DNA of 59,992 nt. Origin: Clostridiales bacterium (GTDB taxonomy: Bacteria; Bacillota; Clostridia; Saccharofermentanales; Saccharofermentanaceae). Numbering within the stretch: the stretch's first letter is position 1; every line of letters starts with the position of its first letter. The stretch is taken from positions 1-59,992 of the forward strand of contig JAFRRJ010000006.1 of NCBI GenBank assembly GCA_017428155.1. The letters are read 5' to 3'. The notes under the pieces are model-generated. The model was not told the DNA's origin. It did not search any database and saw only the letters and a list, made by a program, of their open reading frames with translations. The position numbers were made by a program, and so were the translations under genes. This document shows, piece by piece, positions 1 to 8,157 of this stretch.

Positions 1-241
1 TAGAAGTCAAGTGTTTTGTGAAGAAAAAGTCTTATTTTTCAAGGCTTTCGAGGTTTTTTACACTCACAAGAAATCGTCACGTGTTTTGCTGATAAATGGT
101 ATAATTTGTTTGTGATACCTTTGAAACTGTGAATAGTAACCGTTTTTGCTTAATACGGCATTTTAGTCCCATTAATCGAACTTAACGTGTGATATAGTAG
201 CCTCATCAAAGAACAAATGAACGTTTTGGAGGTAAAATATT

Positions 242-532
242 ATGTCACCGCTCGATATGCTTATCTTTTTATTTTTTATCCTCGTTACCATCAAGGCAGT
301 TGCCGGAAACTTCGATTATTGGAAAGACCGTGATGAAGAAGCATCTGCTGCTCCCTCACCCCGCAGTAATGCAGCAACGGCTTCTCTCTCCAGAACAGTA
401 AGAACAGGAAGGCCTGCCGGTGTCCGCGTCACCCCCATAAAGCGTGTGGATACACCTGCCGTGATAACAGCTTCATCACGCAGATATGAATATGATCGTC
501 AGTACTCACTGAAGGATAAGGGTGCAGCTTAA
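242..532 (+). CDS. Small single-pass membrane protein, unknown function
   Basis: A 96-residue protein. Residues 5-22 form one hydrophobic segment (IFLFFILV core), which suggests an N-terminal membrane anchor. The rest is polar, rich in Ser, Ala and Arg, and probably disordered. The ATG follows a good ribosome site (TTGGAGG about 9 nt upstream). The gene stands alone and converges on the diguanylate cyclase gene. I recognise no family, and no function can be given. The clear ribosome site and membrane segment make it likely to be real, but a short orphan of this kind could also be lineage specific. Confidence 0.6.
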   Translation: MSPLDMLIFLFFILVTIKAVAGNFDYWKDRDEEASAAPSPRSNAATASLSRTVRTGRPAGVRVTPIKRVDTPAVITASSRRYEYDRQYSLKDKGAA

Positions 533-592
533 GTCCCGACCAAAGACAGCTCACCTCGCCTATCTTTTATTTTCTCCGTAAAGGGATCCCCT

Positions 593-660
593 GGCCTTGC
601 TTAGCCAATAGTTCTCCATATCACCTCATGTAATAAGCAAGGCCGGGATATCTCCCGGCC
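593..660. terminator. Two overlapping hairpins between convergent genes
   Basis: GGCCTTGCTTA (593-603) is complementary to TAAGCAAGGCC (634-644). A second perfect palindrome, GGCCGGGATATCTCCCGGCC, runs from 641 to 660. The two stems share GGCC at 641-644, so they cannot form fully at the same time. The site lies between the stop codons of two convergent genes and is likely a shared bidirectional terminator. The downstream T-run is poor on both strands, so this is an inference from position and symmetry. Confidence 0.5.
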
Positions 661-695
661 AACTTGTTTATCTTATATGAATTCTTATCAGTTAA

Positions 696-1634
696 TCAGA
701 AAGACACTTTATTCTTGCCTTCTCTTTTTGATTTGTTGAGTTTTCTTTCCGCTCTGGACAACAGATCTGACAGATCAAGATTTTCTCTGTCGAACATTGC
801 AAGACCGGCAGATATCGTAACTTTTTCTCTCTTGCCATTGATAATGACGGGTTCATTTGCTGCCATTTCAACCAGTTTCTTTGCAAGTCCCACAGCAGAG
901 ATCTTATCTATATCAAGGAGGACGATAGCAAATTCATCACCGCCTGTACGGAAGCAGGTATCTTCTTTTCTGACATTGGATACACAAAGATCAGCTATGC
1001 TCCTCAAGACAGTATCGCCATTTTGCTGTCCGTACTGGTCATTAACATTAGTCATGTCATCAACATCAAGAACAAGAAGTGCAAATGTGCTTCCGTCAGT
1101 TCTTCTCTCGTAGAGGCTCGCCATTTTCTCGAGCGTCTCATAGAAATAACGTCTGTTATAAAGACCGCTTAAGTCATCGACACGGGCTAAGAGTTCCATC
1201 TTGTGATATGAACGCTCAAGCTCTTTCTCGAGCTTCTTGCGCTCAGTAATATCCCTGCTGATACCCCATGTGCCGACTATATTGCCGTGCTTGTCGAATA
1301 ACGGATATTTGGAGGCATAGTAATACTTGGAATTATCCTCATCTATGATCAGCTCTTCCTCGATATTATGAACGGCTTTGCCTGTTCTCATTACCTCGAG
1401 CTCGACCTGCCTGGCTTTCTCGGCAAATTCCTTAGGGAAATAATCCTCATCCGTTTTGCCGATGAGTTCATCCGGCTTCTCGACGCCAAGCTGCCTTGCA
1501 TGTTCATAGTTATTCCAAAGAAATCTGGATTCAGTATCCTTGAAATAGATCGTATCCGAACTGTACCTTCTGATAGTATCGACAACGATCTTGTCGTTGA
1601 TGTGCATATCCTCAAGGAATTTCAAATCTGACAT
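696..1634 (-). CDS. Diguanylate cyclase, PAS-GGDEF
   Basis: A 312-residue predicted cytoplasmic sensor enzyme that would make cyclic di-GMP from two GTP. Residues about 20-130 form a PAS sensor domain ending in the usual DITERKKLEKELE linker helix. The GGDEF domain covers about 148-310 and has an intact GGDEF active-site motif (231-235). An RKED inhibitory site (RxxD, 222-225) sits five residues upstream, so product feedback inhibition is expected. There is no membrane segment, so the signal sensed by the PAS domain is probably intracellular. The start has a GGGAG ribosome site. It lies 25 nt downstream of the saccharopine-dehydrogenase-like gene and may be cotranscribed with it. Confidence 0.93.
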   Translation of the reverse strand: MSDLKFLEDMHINDKIVVDTIRRYSSDTIYFKDTESRFLWNNYEHARQLGVEKPDELIGKTDEDYFPKEFAEKARQVELEVMRTGKAVHNIEEELIIDEDNSKYYYASKYPLFDKHGNIVGTWGISRDITERKKLEKELERSYHKMELLARVDDLSGLYNRRYFYETLEKMASLYERRTDGSTFALLVLDVDDMTNVNDQYGQQNGDTVLRSIADLCVSNVRKEDTCFRTGGDEFAIVLLDIDKISAVGLAKKLVEMAANEPVIINGKREKVTISAGLAMFDRENLDLSDLLSRAERKLNKSKREGKNKVSF

Positions 1635-1659
1635 TATAATCTCCCGATCAGCCGCTTAA

Positions 1660-2931
1660 TCAGAACGGCTTTCCTTCCCCTTCAACTACTTCGATGCCTT
1701 CCATCGTGAAAGCTTTAAAGTACTCCTCACAATCGAAAGCCGCCGGAGTGAAGACTCCGGGCTTCTTCCACTTATCTCTGCACATGAGCTTGACGCCTGC
1801 AATGATAGCGGAACCCTTCATATATTCGAATGCATTAACTTCGTATTTATCATAAGTCATATCATTATCTTCACTGATGATGTATGACCTGGTTATTTCC
1901 TTGTCATCCTTCTTGCTCTTACCGGTAATATAAATCTCATAAGATGCGATACCCTTTGCCCTGACTTCGGTCTCCTGCGGAGTGCCGTTATCAGCCATCT
2001 TCGGAAGGACTGCTGCAACAAGGTCAAGCGGAGCTATTTCAACATCGCCTACTTTGACAGGCTTTTTGGATAAAAGCCCCATCTCTTCAAGGAATTCTAT
2101 CTTATCCTTTGGAGCCTTATGTTCATTGGCAGGCTTTCTGCCAAGCTTGAAATATCTTATGTTGTTGATATCAGGGATCTCCTTAACGATATCAGTGAGC
2201 ATCGGGCTTGGAGCAAGATAGACTTTGCTTCCTGAAGAAGACTCCGCTTCGATCGACATAGCTTCAGTCTCAACGACTTTACCGTCTTCGATATAGAAGG
2301 CCCTTCTGTCAGCCTTGATCTTCTTTATGGATTCAGGCTCCTTGATATCTTCGGAATAAAGGATGTCGTCATTTGTATTCTTCTTGCTGCTCCTGGCAGC
2401 AGCCTTCTTCTCTCCTGAGACTGCAACGAGATCGATACTGTCGACCTTCCTGAAATCCTTGCGCATTGCATATCTGATAACTGTATTAACGAGACCCGGA
2501 ATAAAGCCCGAGCCGCAGACAGCAGTCTTGCCGTTCCTCTGGAATTCGGCAAACTTCTCGAACTGTTTTGACAGGAATGAATTTGACGAAGGAATATCAG
2601 GTACACCGAAAAGTGAACCGTCGAGATAATCAGCCTGAGCCTTCGCTGCGAGATTCATCGCCTCGTGTGTAAGCTCTACAGGAAGAAGGTTAACCACAAG
2701 GTCGGGCGCAAAGATCTTGATCATCATCATGGCACCCTCGATATTGTTCATATCAATGCCAGCCGTGATGACCCTCACTCCCATGCTGGCAGCCAGATTC
2801 CTGAGCTCATCGCACTCTTCTTTACGGCGCGATGCAAGACAAATGTCTGAAGCATAGGATCTGTGCTTGCAAAGATCTACGAGCAAACGCTTCGTGACTT
2901 CGTTACAACCGAGAATCAACACCCTTTTCAT
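1660..2931 (-). CDS. Saccharopine dehydrogenase family oxidoreductase
   Basis: A 423-residue protein with an N-terminal Rossmann fold (residues 2-20, RVLILGCNEVTKRLL) and the typical LVVNLLPVELTHEAMNLAA region of the saccharopine dehydrogenase/carboxynorspermidine dehydrogenase group. In this family the N-terminal half binds NAD(P) and the central half binds an amino-acid adduct. The substrate is not readable from sequence: saccharopine reductase, lysine 6-dehydrogenase and carboxynorspermidine synthase are all related. The glycine-rich loop is GCNEVTK rather than a strict GxGxxG, which occurs in this family. No lysine or polyamine genes are adjacent. The next gene downstream is the diguanylate cyclase. 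Confidence 0.8.
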   Translation of the reverse strand: MKRVLILGCNEVTKRLLVDLCKHRSYASDICLASRRKEECDELRNLAASMGVRVITAGIDMNNIEGAMMMIKIFAPDLVVNLLPVELTHEAMNLAAKAQADYLDGSLFGVPDIPSSNSFLSKQFEKFAEFQRNGKTAVCGSGFIPGLVNTVIRYAMRKDFRKVDSIDLVAVSGEKKAAARSSKKNTNDDILYSEDIKEPESIKKIKADRRAFYIEDGKVVETEAMSIEAESSSGSKVYLAPSPMLTDIVKEIPDINNIRYFKLGRKPANEHKAPKDKIEFLEEMGLLSKKPVKVGDVEIAPLDLVAAVLPKMADNGTPQETEVRAKGIASYEIYITGKSKKDDKEITRSYIISEDNDMTYDKYEVNAFEYMKGSAIIAGVKLMCRDKWKKPGVFTPAAFDCEEYFKAFTMEGIEVVEGEGKPF

Positions 2932-3016
2932 CGATCATCATCGACCTTTCCCACATTCTTTAGATATTTTACATAAGAAAAAAGTAAGGAACAACATATT
3001 TTTGGAGTTTTGTTCA

Positions 3017-3046
3017 TTTACCACAATACTGGGTATGTCGTAATAT
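3017..3046 (+). promoter_or_regulatory. Possible sigma-70-type promoter of the amino-acid ABC operon
   Basis: TTTACC (3017-3022) and TAATAT (3041-3046) are separated by 18 bp, about 33 bp upstream of the binding-protein start. The match to TTGACA/TATAAT is partial. Position in front of a highly expressed transport operon is the main support. Confidence 0.3.
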
Positions 3047-3078
3047 ACCGTTATCCTAATTTTTGAAGGAGAATGGCT

Positions 3079-3909
3079 ATGAAGACATTTACAAAAATCG
3101 CTGCAGCTTTCCTTTCAGGAGCACTTTTGCTCGGAATGACATCCTGCGGCGCAGCTAAGAAAAAGCTCCAGATCCTTGACACTGCATATGCCATCGAGGA
3201 TTACGCAATGGCTATCAGCAAGGACAACGAGGGACTTAAGGCTGCAATCGATCAGGCTCTTAAGGAACTCACTGATGACGGTACGATCCCTTCAATCATC
3301 GAGAAGTACATTCCTGCAGGTGCAACTGTAGAGAAGAAAGAATCTGAGACTTCTGATTATCCTGAGTTCACAACCATCCAGGAAGGCAAGCTCATTATGG
3401 CTACAAATGCATACTTCCAGCCTTATGAGTATTACGAAGGTGATGCTATCATCGGCATTGACCCTGAGATCGCTAAGGCAGTAGCAGATAAGCTCGGACT
3501 TGAGCTCGTTATCGAGGACGTTGAGTTTGATTCCATCATCGCAGGCGTTCAGGCCGGCAAGTATGATATCGGATGTGCAGGCATGACTGTTACTGAGGAC
3601 AGACTTAAGTCTGTTAACTTCTCCACACCTTACGCTACAGGCGTTCAGTCCGTAATCGTTGTTGAAGGTTCTGAGATTACTGACGTAGATAAGCTTCTTG
3701 AAGGCAACTACAAGGTCGGCGTTCAGACAGGTACAACAGGCGACATCTACATGGCTTCTTCACCTGAGAACGGCGGTGTCGGCGAAGACAGGATCGAGCG
3801 TTTTGCAAAGGGCAACGATGCAGTTATTGCTCTCCAGTCCGGCAAGATCGATGCAGTTGTTATCGACAACGAACCTGCCAAAGCTTTCGTTGCAGCTGCA
3901 AACAAGTAA
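3079..3909 (+). CDS. Amino-acid ABC transporter substrate-binding lipoprotein, circularly permuted
   Basis: A 276-residue lipoprotein of the polar amino-acid binding family (SBP_bac_3). The signal peptide ends in a lipobox, TSC, with Cys23. Residues 30-78 (LQILDTAYAIEDYA to IIEKYI) match what is normally the C-terminal end of this family. A Ser/Glu/Thr-rich linker (79-103) leads into the normal N-terminal core: KLIMATNAYFQPYEYY, then GIDPEIAKAVADKLG, the AGMTVTEDR loop, and finally VVIDNEPAKAFVAAANK, where the protein stops. In ordinary homologues the LKILDT segment would follow at exactly this point. The order is therefore circularly permuted. I use the second ATG because AAGGAG is 7 nt upstream of it. 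It heads a three-gene importer operon. Confidence 0.93.
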   Translation: MKTFTKIAAAFLSGALLLGMTSCGAAKKKLQILDTAYAIEDYAMAISKDNEGLKAAIDQALKELTDDGTIPSIIEKYIPAGATVEKKESETSDYPEFTTIQEGKLIMATNAYFQPYEYYEGDAIIGIDPEIAKAVADKLGLELVIEDVEFDSIIAGVQAGKYDIGCAGMTVTEDRLKSVNFSTPYATGVQSVIVVEGSEITDVDKLLEGNYKVGVQTGTTGDIYMASSPENGGVGEDRIERFAKGNDAVIALQSGKIDAVVIDNEPAKAFVAAANK

Positions 3910-3944
3910 TCCTCAAGCTTTACGGATTCTTAAGAAGACAAAAC

Positions 3945-3985
3945 AAAGAGCGGAAATATGGTCTGTATTTCCGCTCTTCTATTAT
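3945..3985 (+). terminator. Rho-independent terminator or attenuator after the binding-protein gene
   Basis: A perfect 12-bp stem (AGAGCGGAAATA at 3947-3958 with TATTTCCGCTCT at 3966-3977), a 7-nt loop and a T-rich tail. It lies between the binding-protein and permease genes, which start 54 nt apart from it on the same strand. This fits partial termination that gives more binding protein than membrane components. Confidence 0.85.
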
Positions 3986-4039
3986 CTATAATAAATATTG
4001 TTTTTCGAGGGTATATAAATTTATTCAGAGGATCATTCA

Positions 4040-5035
4040 ATGCTCAATAAAAAAGCTATCCTGATTTTGATATTCGGCATAGTGTCACTCTTATTCTCGT
4101 GGGTCCCCGGCGCAGGCCTTGTGCTCGCCATATTCACACTGTGTCTGTATGCAGTCAATAAGACCGTCAGGTCCGATATAAAGTCCGAGATCGGAAGGAC
4201 TCTGGCTATCATTGCGATCCTGGTCAGCATCTGTTCGCTGTTCTATGTGATCGTTTTAATGCCATTGCCCGGAAATAACGCTCCGGCATGGTTGTTATCT
4301 CTGCGTTCTGCTATCACAAACACTGCATTTTACAGTGATTTTGAGAATAACTTCATAGCTGAGGGACGTTACATTTATCTGCTTAAGGGTCTCGGAGTAA
4401 CATTTGAAGTAACATTCCTTGCTGTTCTTTTGGGAATCGTCCTTGGTGTTATCGTTGCACTCGTAAGATCATCTTATGACACTTTGAAGGATGAGCTCAG
4501 AGGAGGCTTCGGAAAAGGCGTTCTTGCGTTCTTCTACAAACTCTGCGGTATATACCTTACGGTCATCAGAGGAACCCCTGTAGTAGTTCAGTTGATGATC
4601 ATCTATTTCGTTATTTTCGCGACATCGAACAACAAGATCATGGTTGCTGTACTTGCATTCGGAATCAACTCCGGCGCTTATGTTGCCGAGATAATAAGAG
4701 GCGGTATCATGAGCATCGACAAGGGACAGTTCGAAGCCGGAAGGTCTCTCGGATTCGGCTATGTAAGGACTATGACTTTCATCATTATCCCTCAGGCATT
4801 CAAGGCGGTCCTTCCTGCTCTTGCCAATGAGTTTATCGTTCTCATCAAAGAGACATCAGTTTCAGGTTATGTAGGACTCCAGGAGCTGACAAAAGGAGGA
4901 GATATCATAAGATCAAGGACCTATTCCGCGTTCATGCCTCTCATTGCTGTTGCGGTCATTTATCTCCTGATCGTTATGTTCTTCAGTTGGCTTGTATCGT
5001 TGCTCGAAAGGAGGCTTAAGAACAGTGAACGCTGA
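4040..5035 (+). CDS. Polar amino-acid ABC transporter permease with extra N-terminal membrane module
   Basis: A 331-residue inner-membrane permease of the HisM/GlnP type. The core from about residue 110 carries the family's [14 protein letters not shown] first helix, the [11 protein letters not shown] segment, and the EAA loop that contacts the ATPase (about 232-261, [11 protein letters not shown] to ALPAL-like end). Residues 1-76 are an addition of two or three hydrophobic segments joined by a short basic loop and [10 protein letters not shown]. This resembles the DUF4190 module in the zinc-ribbon proteins just downstream. Typical members are 220-260 residues, so the extension is clear. The ATPase gene overlaps its 3' end by 11 nt. 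Confidence 0.92.
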   Translation: MLNKKAILILIFGIVSLLFSWVPGAGLVLAIFTLCLYAVNKTVRSDIKSEIGRTLAIIAILVSICSLFYVIVLMPLPGNNAPAWLLSLRSAITNTAFYSDFENNFIAEGRYIYLLKGLGVTFEVTFLAVLLGIVLGVIVALVRSSYDTLKDELRGGFGKGVLAFFYKLCGIYLTVIRGTPVVVQLMIIYFVIFATSNNKIMVAVLAFGINSGAYVAEIIRGGIMSIDKGQFEAGRSLGFGYVRTMTFIIIPQAFKAVLPALANEFIVLIKETSVSGYVGLQELTKGGDIIRSRTYSAFMPLIAVAVIYLLIVMFFSWLVSLLERRLKNSER

Positions 5036-5774
5036 TAATGATGTAATCATATCCGTAAAGGATCTTAAGAAATACTATAACGGCGGTGAGGTAAAGGCTC
5101 TGGACGGGGTTACGACCGACATCAGGAAAGGTGAAGTCGTTGTGGTCATCGGACCTTCAGGTTCAGGTAAATCCACATTCCTCAGATCCCTTAATCTTCT
5201 CGAGCGCCCCACAGGCGGTACGATAACATTTGAAGGGAACGATATCATGGCTCCCTCAACGGATATCAATAAGCTCAGACAGAAGATGGGAATGGTCTTC
5301 CAGCACTTTAATCTCTTCCCTCACCTGACGATCCTCAGAAATATGACTATCGCTCCTATGAAGCTGAACGGGCTTTCTAAGGAAGATGCTAATGCAAAAG
5401 CCATGGACCTTCTTGCAAGAGTCGGCCTGGAAGACCGTGCGCTTGCTTATCCTTCACAGCTTTCGGGCGGTCAGAAGCAGAGGATCGCAATTGTAAGAGC
5501 ACTTGCAATGGATCCTGAAGTAATGCTTTTCGATGAACCGACAAGCGCATTAGATCCGGAAATGGTAGGTGAAGTTCTTGATGTTATGAAGAAGCTCGCC
5601 GAGGCCGGAATGACAATGGTATGCGTTACACACGAGATGGGATTTGCAAGAGAAGTAGGCACACGTGTTATTTTCATGGATTGTGGTAGAATCATCGAAG
5701 AGAACACACCTGAGCAGATATTTACGAATCCTCAGAACGAGAGGCTTCAGTCATTCCTACAGAAAGTATTGTAA
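5025..5774 (+). CDS. Amino-acid ABC transporter ATP-binding protein
   Basis: A 249-residue ATPase of the GlnQ/HisP group, which energises amino-acid import. It has Walker [10 protein letters not shown] (43-51), a Q-loop at Q93, signature LSGGQ (146-150), Walker B LFDEP (168-172) with catalytic Glu171, and a downstream switch His in THEMGF. I place the start at GTG 5025 because AAAGGAGG (5007-5014) lies at ideal distance. An upstream in-frame ATG at 4992 lies well inside the permease. The GTG overlaps the permease end by 11 nt, so translation is probably coupled. Confidence 0.95.
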   Translation: MNADNDVIISVKDLKKYYNGGEVKALDGVTTDIRKGEVVVVIGPSGSGKSTFLRSLNLLERPTGGTITFEGNDIMAPSTDINKLRQKMGMVFQHFNLFPHLTILRNMTIAPMKLNGLSKEDANAKAMDLLARVGLEDRALAYPSQLSGGQKQRIAIVRALAMDPEVMLFDEPTSALDPEMVGEVLDVMKKLAEAGMTMVCVTHEMGFAREVGTRVIFMDCGRIIEENTPEQIFTNPQNERLQSFLQKVL

Positions 5775-5790
5775 ACAGGAGGAGTAGTTT

Positions 5791-6531
5791 ATGTATTGTG
5801 AATCATGCGGAACATTTATTCCCGACGGTCAGGCTTTTTGCTCCAACTGCGGCGCGCCCGTAGCTGCTGTTCAGTCTGCTCCACAGCCGGCAGCTCAGCC
5901 TGTAGCTCAAGCAGCTCCCGCACCGGCTCCACAGCCTGTTGCACAGCCAGTCGCAGCACCGGCTCCACAACCTGTTCCGGTACAGCCTGTATATCAGCAA
6001 CCCGCTTATCAGCAGCCTTCGTACCAGCAGCCGGCGTATCAGCAGCAGGTACAACCGGTCCAGCCTGCTTACCAGCAGCCGGTTTACACACAGCCGGTAA
6101 CAGTAGCACCCGTAGCTGCAGCTCCCGCAAAGCGCAGCAATGGTGCAGCAACAGCAGGTCTTGTATTCGGTATCTTAACGCTCGTTTTCTGCTTAATTCC
6201 TTTCTTATTCTGGGGCTTCGCACTTTTCGGACTGATCTTCTCTATCATTGGTGTTGCTAAGAGAAATGTCAGCGGTAAGGGTAAAGCAATCGCGGGTCTT
6301 ATCCTCACAGTTGTCGGTCTTATCATTGGCATAATAGTTCAGGAATTTTTCTGGACTGAGGTCGGTAAGGAATTCAATAGACAGTGGGATGAAGCAATGG
6401 CCACTTTTTATGATACGAGCTATCCGGATAACGATAACAGCATTATCTTTTCTGATGGTGAATTCACAACACCTGATCAGGGATATGTTACCGGTGTTCT
6501 TCATATCGACGGATATCTTGTCGAGTTCTGA
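5791..6531 (+). CDS. Zinc-ribbon, Pro/Gln/Ala-rich DUF4190 membrane protein
   Basis: A 246-residue protein. A four-cysteine zinc ribbon lies at residues 3-20 (CESCG and CSNCG). It is followed by a low-complexity region rich in Pro, Gln, Ala and Tyr (about 26-110). A two-helix DUF4190 membrane module follows (NGAATAGLVFGILTLVF, then a KGKAIAGLILTVVG motif), and the C-terminal tail is acidic. The function of the family is unknown; such proteins are common and multicopy in Clostridia. It begins 16 nt after the ABC ATPase, so it is probably part of that operon, and ends at a good terminator. A close paralogue follows at 6940. Confidence 0.85.
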   Translation: MYCESCGTFIPDGQAFCSNCGAPVAAVQSAPQPAAQPVAQAAPAPAPQPVAQPVAAPAPQPVPVQPVYQQPAYQQPSYQQPAYQQQVQPVQPAYQQPVYTQPVTVAPVAAAPAKRSNGAATAGLVFGILTLVFCLIPFLFWGFALFGLIFSIIGVAKRNVSGKGKAIAGLILTVVGLIIGIIVQEFFWTEVGKEFNRQWDEAMATFYDTSYPDNDNSIIFSDGEFTTPDQGYVTGVLHIDGYLVEF

Positions 6532-6556
6532 GCACCCTGCTTTCTAAAAGATCTCT

Positions 6557-6588
6557 AAAGGCTGCGCTTCAAGGTGCAGCCTTTTTTA
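6557..6588 (+). terminator. Rho-independent terminator of the ABC/zinc-ribbon operon
   Basis: A 9-bp stem (AAAGGCTGC at 6557-6565, GCAGCCTTT at 6576-6584) with a 10-nt loop and a run of T residues. It lies 25 nt after the stop of the zinc-ribbon gene. Confidence 0.88.
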
Positions 6589-6616
6589 TTGCGTGAATTG
6601 AAAGAAGAATATTTTT

Positions 6617-6724
6617 AAAGCTCGAAAACTGTACCGGCGGTTTTGCTACTTTTCTTGGTGCTTTTTTTCAAAAAGTAGCAAAATATTGAAAATATTGCTA
6701 CTTTTGATCATTTTTTCGAGCTTT
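6617..6724. repeat. Nested inverted repeat with three alternative pairing arms
   Basis: The outer arms AAAGCTCGAAAA (6617-6628) and TTTTCGAGCTTT (6713-6724) are perfectly complementary. Inside, TTTTGCTACTTTT (6641-6653) pairs with AAAAGTAGCAAAA (6671-6683). The same middle arm can pair with a second copy, TTGCTACTTTT (6695-6705). It occupies the gene-free stretch 6532-6939, which otherwise holds the upstream terminator and an A/T-rich leader of the next gene. No open frame is visible. Confidence 0.75.
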
Positions 6725-6939
6725 GGCAGCAAAATTAAATCATGGATCATGAGCCGTATCGTTCCAAAGAAACGAAGACCTTTTAATACGGCTTAATCCT
6801 TTAAGCAAGCATATATTTTGACCATTACAGCACTTGTTTGCCTGTTTATGATACAATCAACATAAGATAAAAATGACTTTACAATTTTTCCGCAATTATC
6901 ACTTCATGTGATACATACGGAAGATATAAGGGGAATAGT

Positions 6940-7521
6940 ATGTATTGCGAGTCATGCGGATCATTCATTAACGACGGCGAATCATTTTGTTCCAACTGCG
7001 GTGCAAGAACTCCGCAGGCAGCAAGACCTGTAGTTCAGCCAATAACACAGCCTTCTCAGGTTCCTGTATATACATCGCAGCCGTCTCCGGCTCCGATGCC
7101 GATAAATCAGCCTGTCTATCCGCAGCAGACTCAGACGGTCTACCCACAGCAGTCACAGCCTGTCTACCCACAGAATGCTCAGCCTGTTTATACTCCGCCC
7201 CAATATCAGCAGGTACACCCTATCTATCAGCAGCCGGCATATCAGCAGGTTGTCGTAACGCAGCTTTCTGACACACGTAAAAGAGTCAACGGTGCTGCAA
7301 CAGCAGGTCTGGTATTCGGAATAATAACTGCCTGCATTTGCTGGATACCCTTAGTGAATCTATTGCCTGCTATCTTCGGTCTGATATTCTCGATCGTCGG
7401 CTTAAGCAAGAAAAATGCCGGCGGTAAAGGCAGAGCTATCGCAGGTATCATAATGTCCGGTGTAGGAATGCTGATCAGTGCTTATGTGATCCTTGCACTT
7501 ATGGCTGAAGGTTATTACTGA
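6940..7521 (+). CDS. Zinc-ribbon, Pro/Gln-rich DUF4190 membrane protein (paralogue)
   Basis: A 193-residue paralogue of the protein encoded at 5791, with the same three-part design. The zinc ribbon CESCG/CSNCG is at residues 3-20. A Gln/Pro/Tyr-rich spacer with YPQQ and VYP repeats follows (about 25-115). A two-helix membrane module (NGAATAGLVFGI, GKGRAIAGIIMSGVG) ends the protein. It lacks the acidic tail of its neighbour. Function is unknown. It is separated from its paralogue by a terminator and a long leader, so it is probably a separate transcription unit. It converges on the trmL gene with only 5 nt between stops. Confidence 0.83.
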   Translation: MYCESCGSFINDGESFCSNCGARTPQAARPVVQPITQPSQVPVYTSQPSPAPMPINQPVYPQQTQTVYPQQSQPVYPQNAQPVYTPPQYQQVHPIYQQPAYQQVVVTQLSDTRKRVNGAATAGLVFGIITACICWIPLVNLLPAIFGLIFSIVGLSKKNAGGKGRAIAGIIMSGVGMLISAYVILALMAEGYY

Positions 7522-7526
7522 ACGCT

Positions 7527-8105
7527 TTATTTCTGTTTAGGCTTCTTACGAAGCGTCTCATCGTACGAATAATTCTCTTCAAGGAAATCCTCGCCCTTCT
7601 GCTCTTCCTTAAAGGACAGTCCGGGATAGCCTAATTGTCTAAGCACTTCGTATACTGCAACTGCGCAAGCATTTGAGAGATTAAGACATCTGCAGTCCGC
7701 ATTCATCGGTATCCTGAAGCACCTGTCGAGGTTTGCTCTTAAGATCTCACCCGGAATACCGGTGCTTTCCTTGCCGAATATCAGATAGATCTCTGAACTC
7801 TCAGAAGCTTTCCTAAAATCGATATCAGAAGGCGGAACCTTGCCGTAGCGGGTCATGAAGTAATACTCACCCTCGTTTTTTTCGGCGAAATCCTGCCATG
7901 AATCGTAAAGCGTGTATTCTGCCCAGGTGATGTGATTGGTTGAAGATCTTCTGAATTCCGGATTGTTAATGTCGAATCCGACAGGTCCTATGATATGGAG
8001 CGCCGCGCCCGCTGCCACACAGGTGCGCATGATGTTGCCCGTGTTTTGCGGGATCTCGGGCTCAAAAAGAACCACGTTCACTATGCTTTTTGCTGGTTCA
8101 TTCAT
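7527..8105 (-). CDS. trmL: tRNA (cytidine(34)-2'-O)-methyltransferase
   Basis: A 192-residue SPOUT-class methyltransferase that would methylate the ribose of the wobble base in certain leucine tRNAs using S-adenosylmethionine. The family motifs are present in order: LFEPEIPQNTGNIMRT, PEFRRSSTNH, LIFGKESTGIP, and the knot motif RCLNLSNACAVAVYE. A 22-residue C-terminal tail extends past the usual end. I chose the ATG at 8105, which has GGAG upstream. A longer frame starting at 8225 would add a basic 40-residue stretch overlapping the neighbouring gene. It lies 52 nt downstream of the phosphate symporter gene and may be cotranscribed with it. Confidence 0.9.
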   Translation of the reverse strand: MNEPAKSIVNVVLFEPEIPQNTGNIMRTCVAAGAALHIIGPVGFDINNPEFRRSSTNHITWAEYTLYDSWQDFAEKNEGEYYFMTRYGKVPPSDIDFRKASESSEIYLIFGKESTGIPGEILRANLDRCFRIPMNADCRCLNLSNACAVAVYEVLRQLGYPGLSFKEEQKGEDFLEENYSYDETLRKKPKQK

Positions 8106-8157
8106 ATTCTGTCTCCGGACCGAAAACAATACTTTATTTGCAGGAACTTCTATTCGT

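Noticed and set aside
5803..6260. Long open frames on both strands across the Pro/Gln-rich zinc-ribbon gene
   Set aside because: The low-complexity repeats lack stop codons in several frames. Only the plus-strand frame has a ribosome site, zinc ribbon and membrane module.
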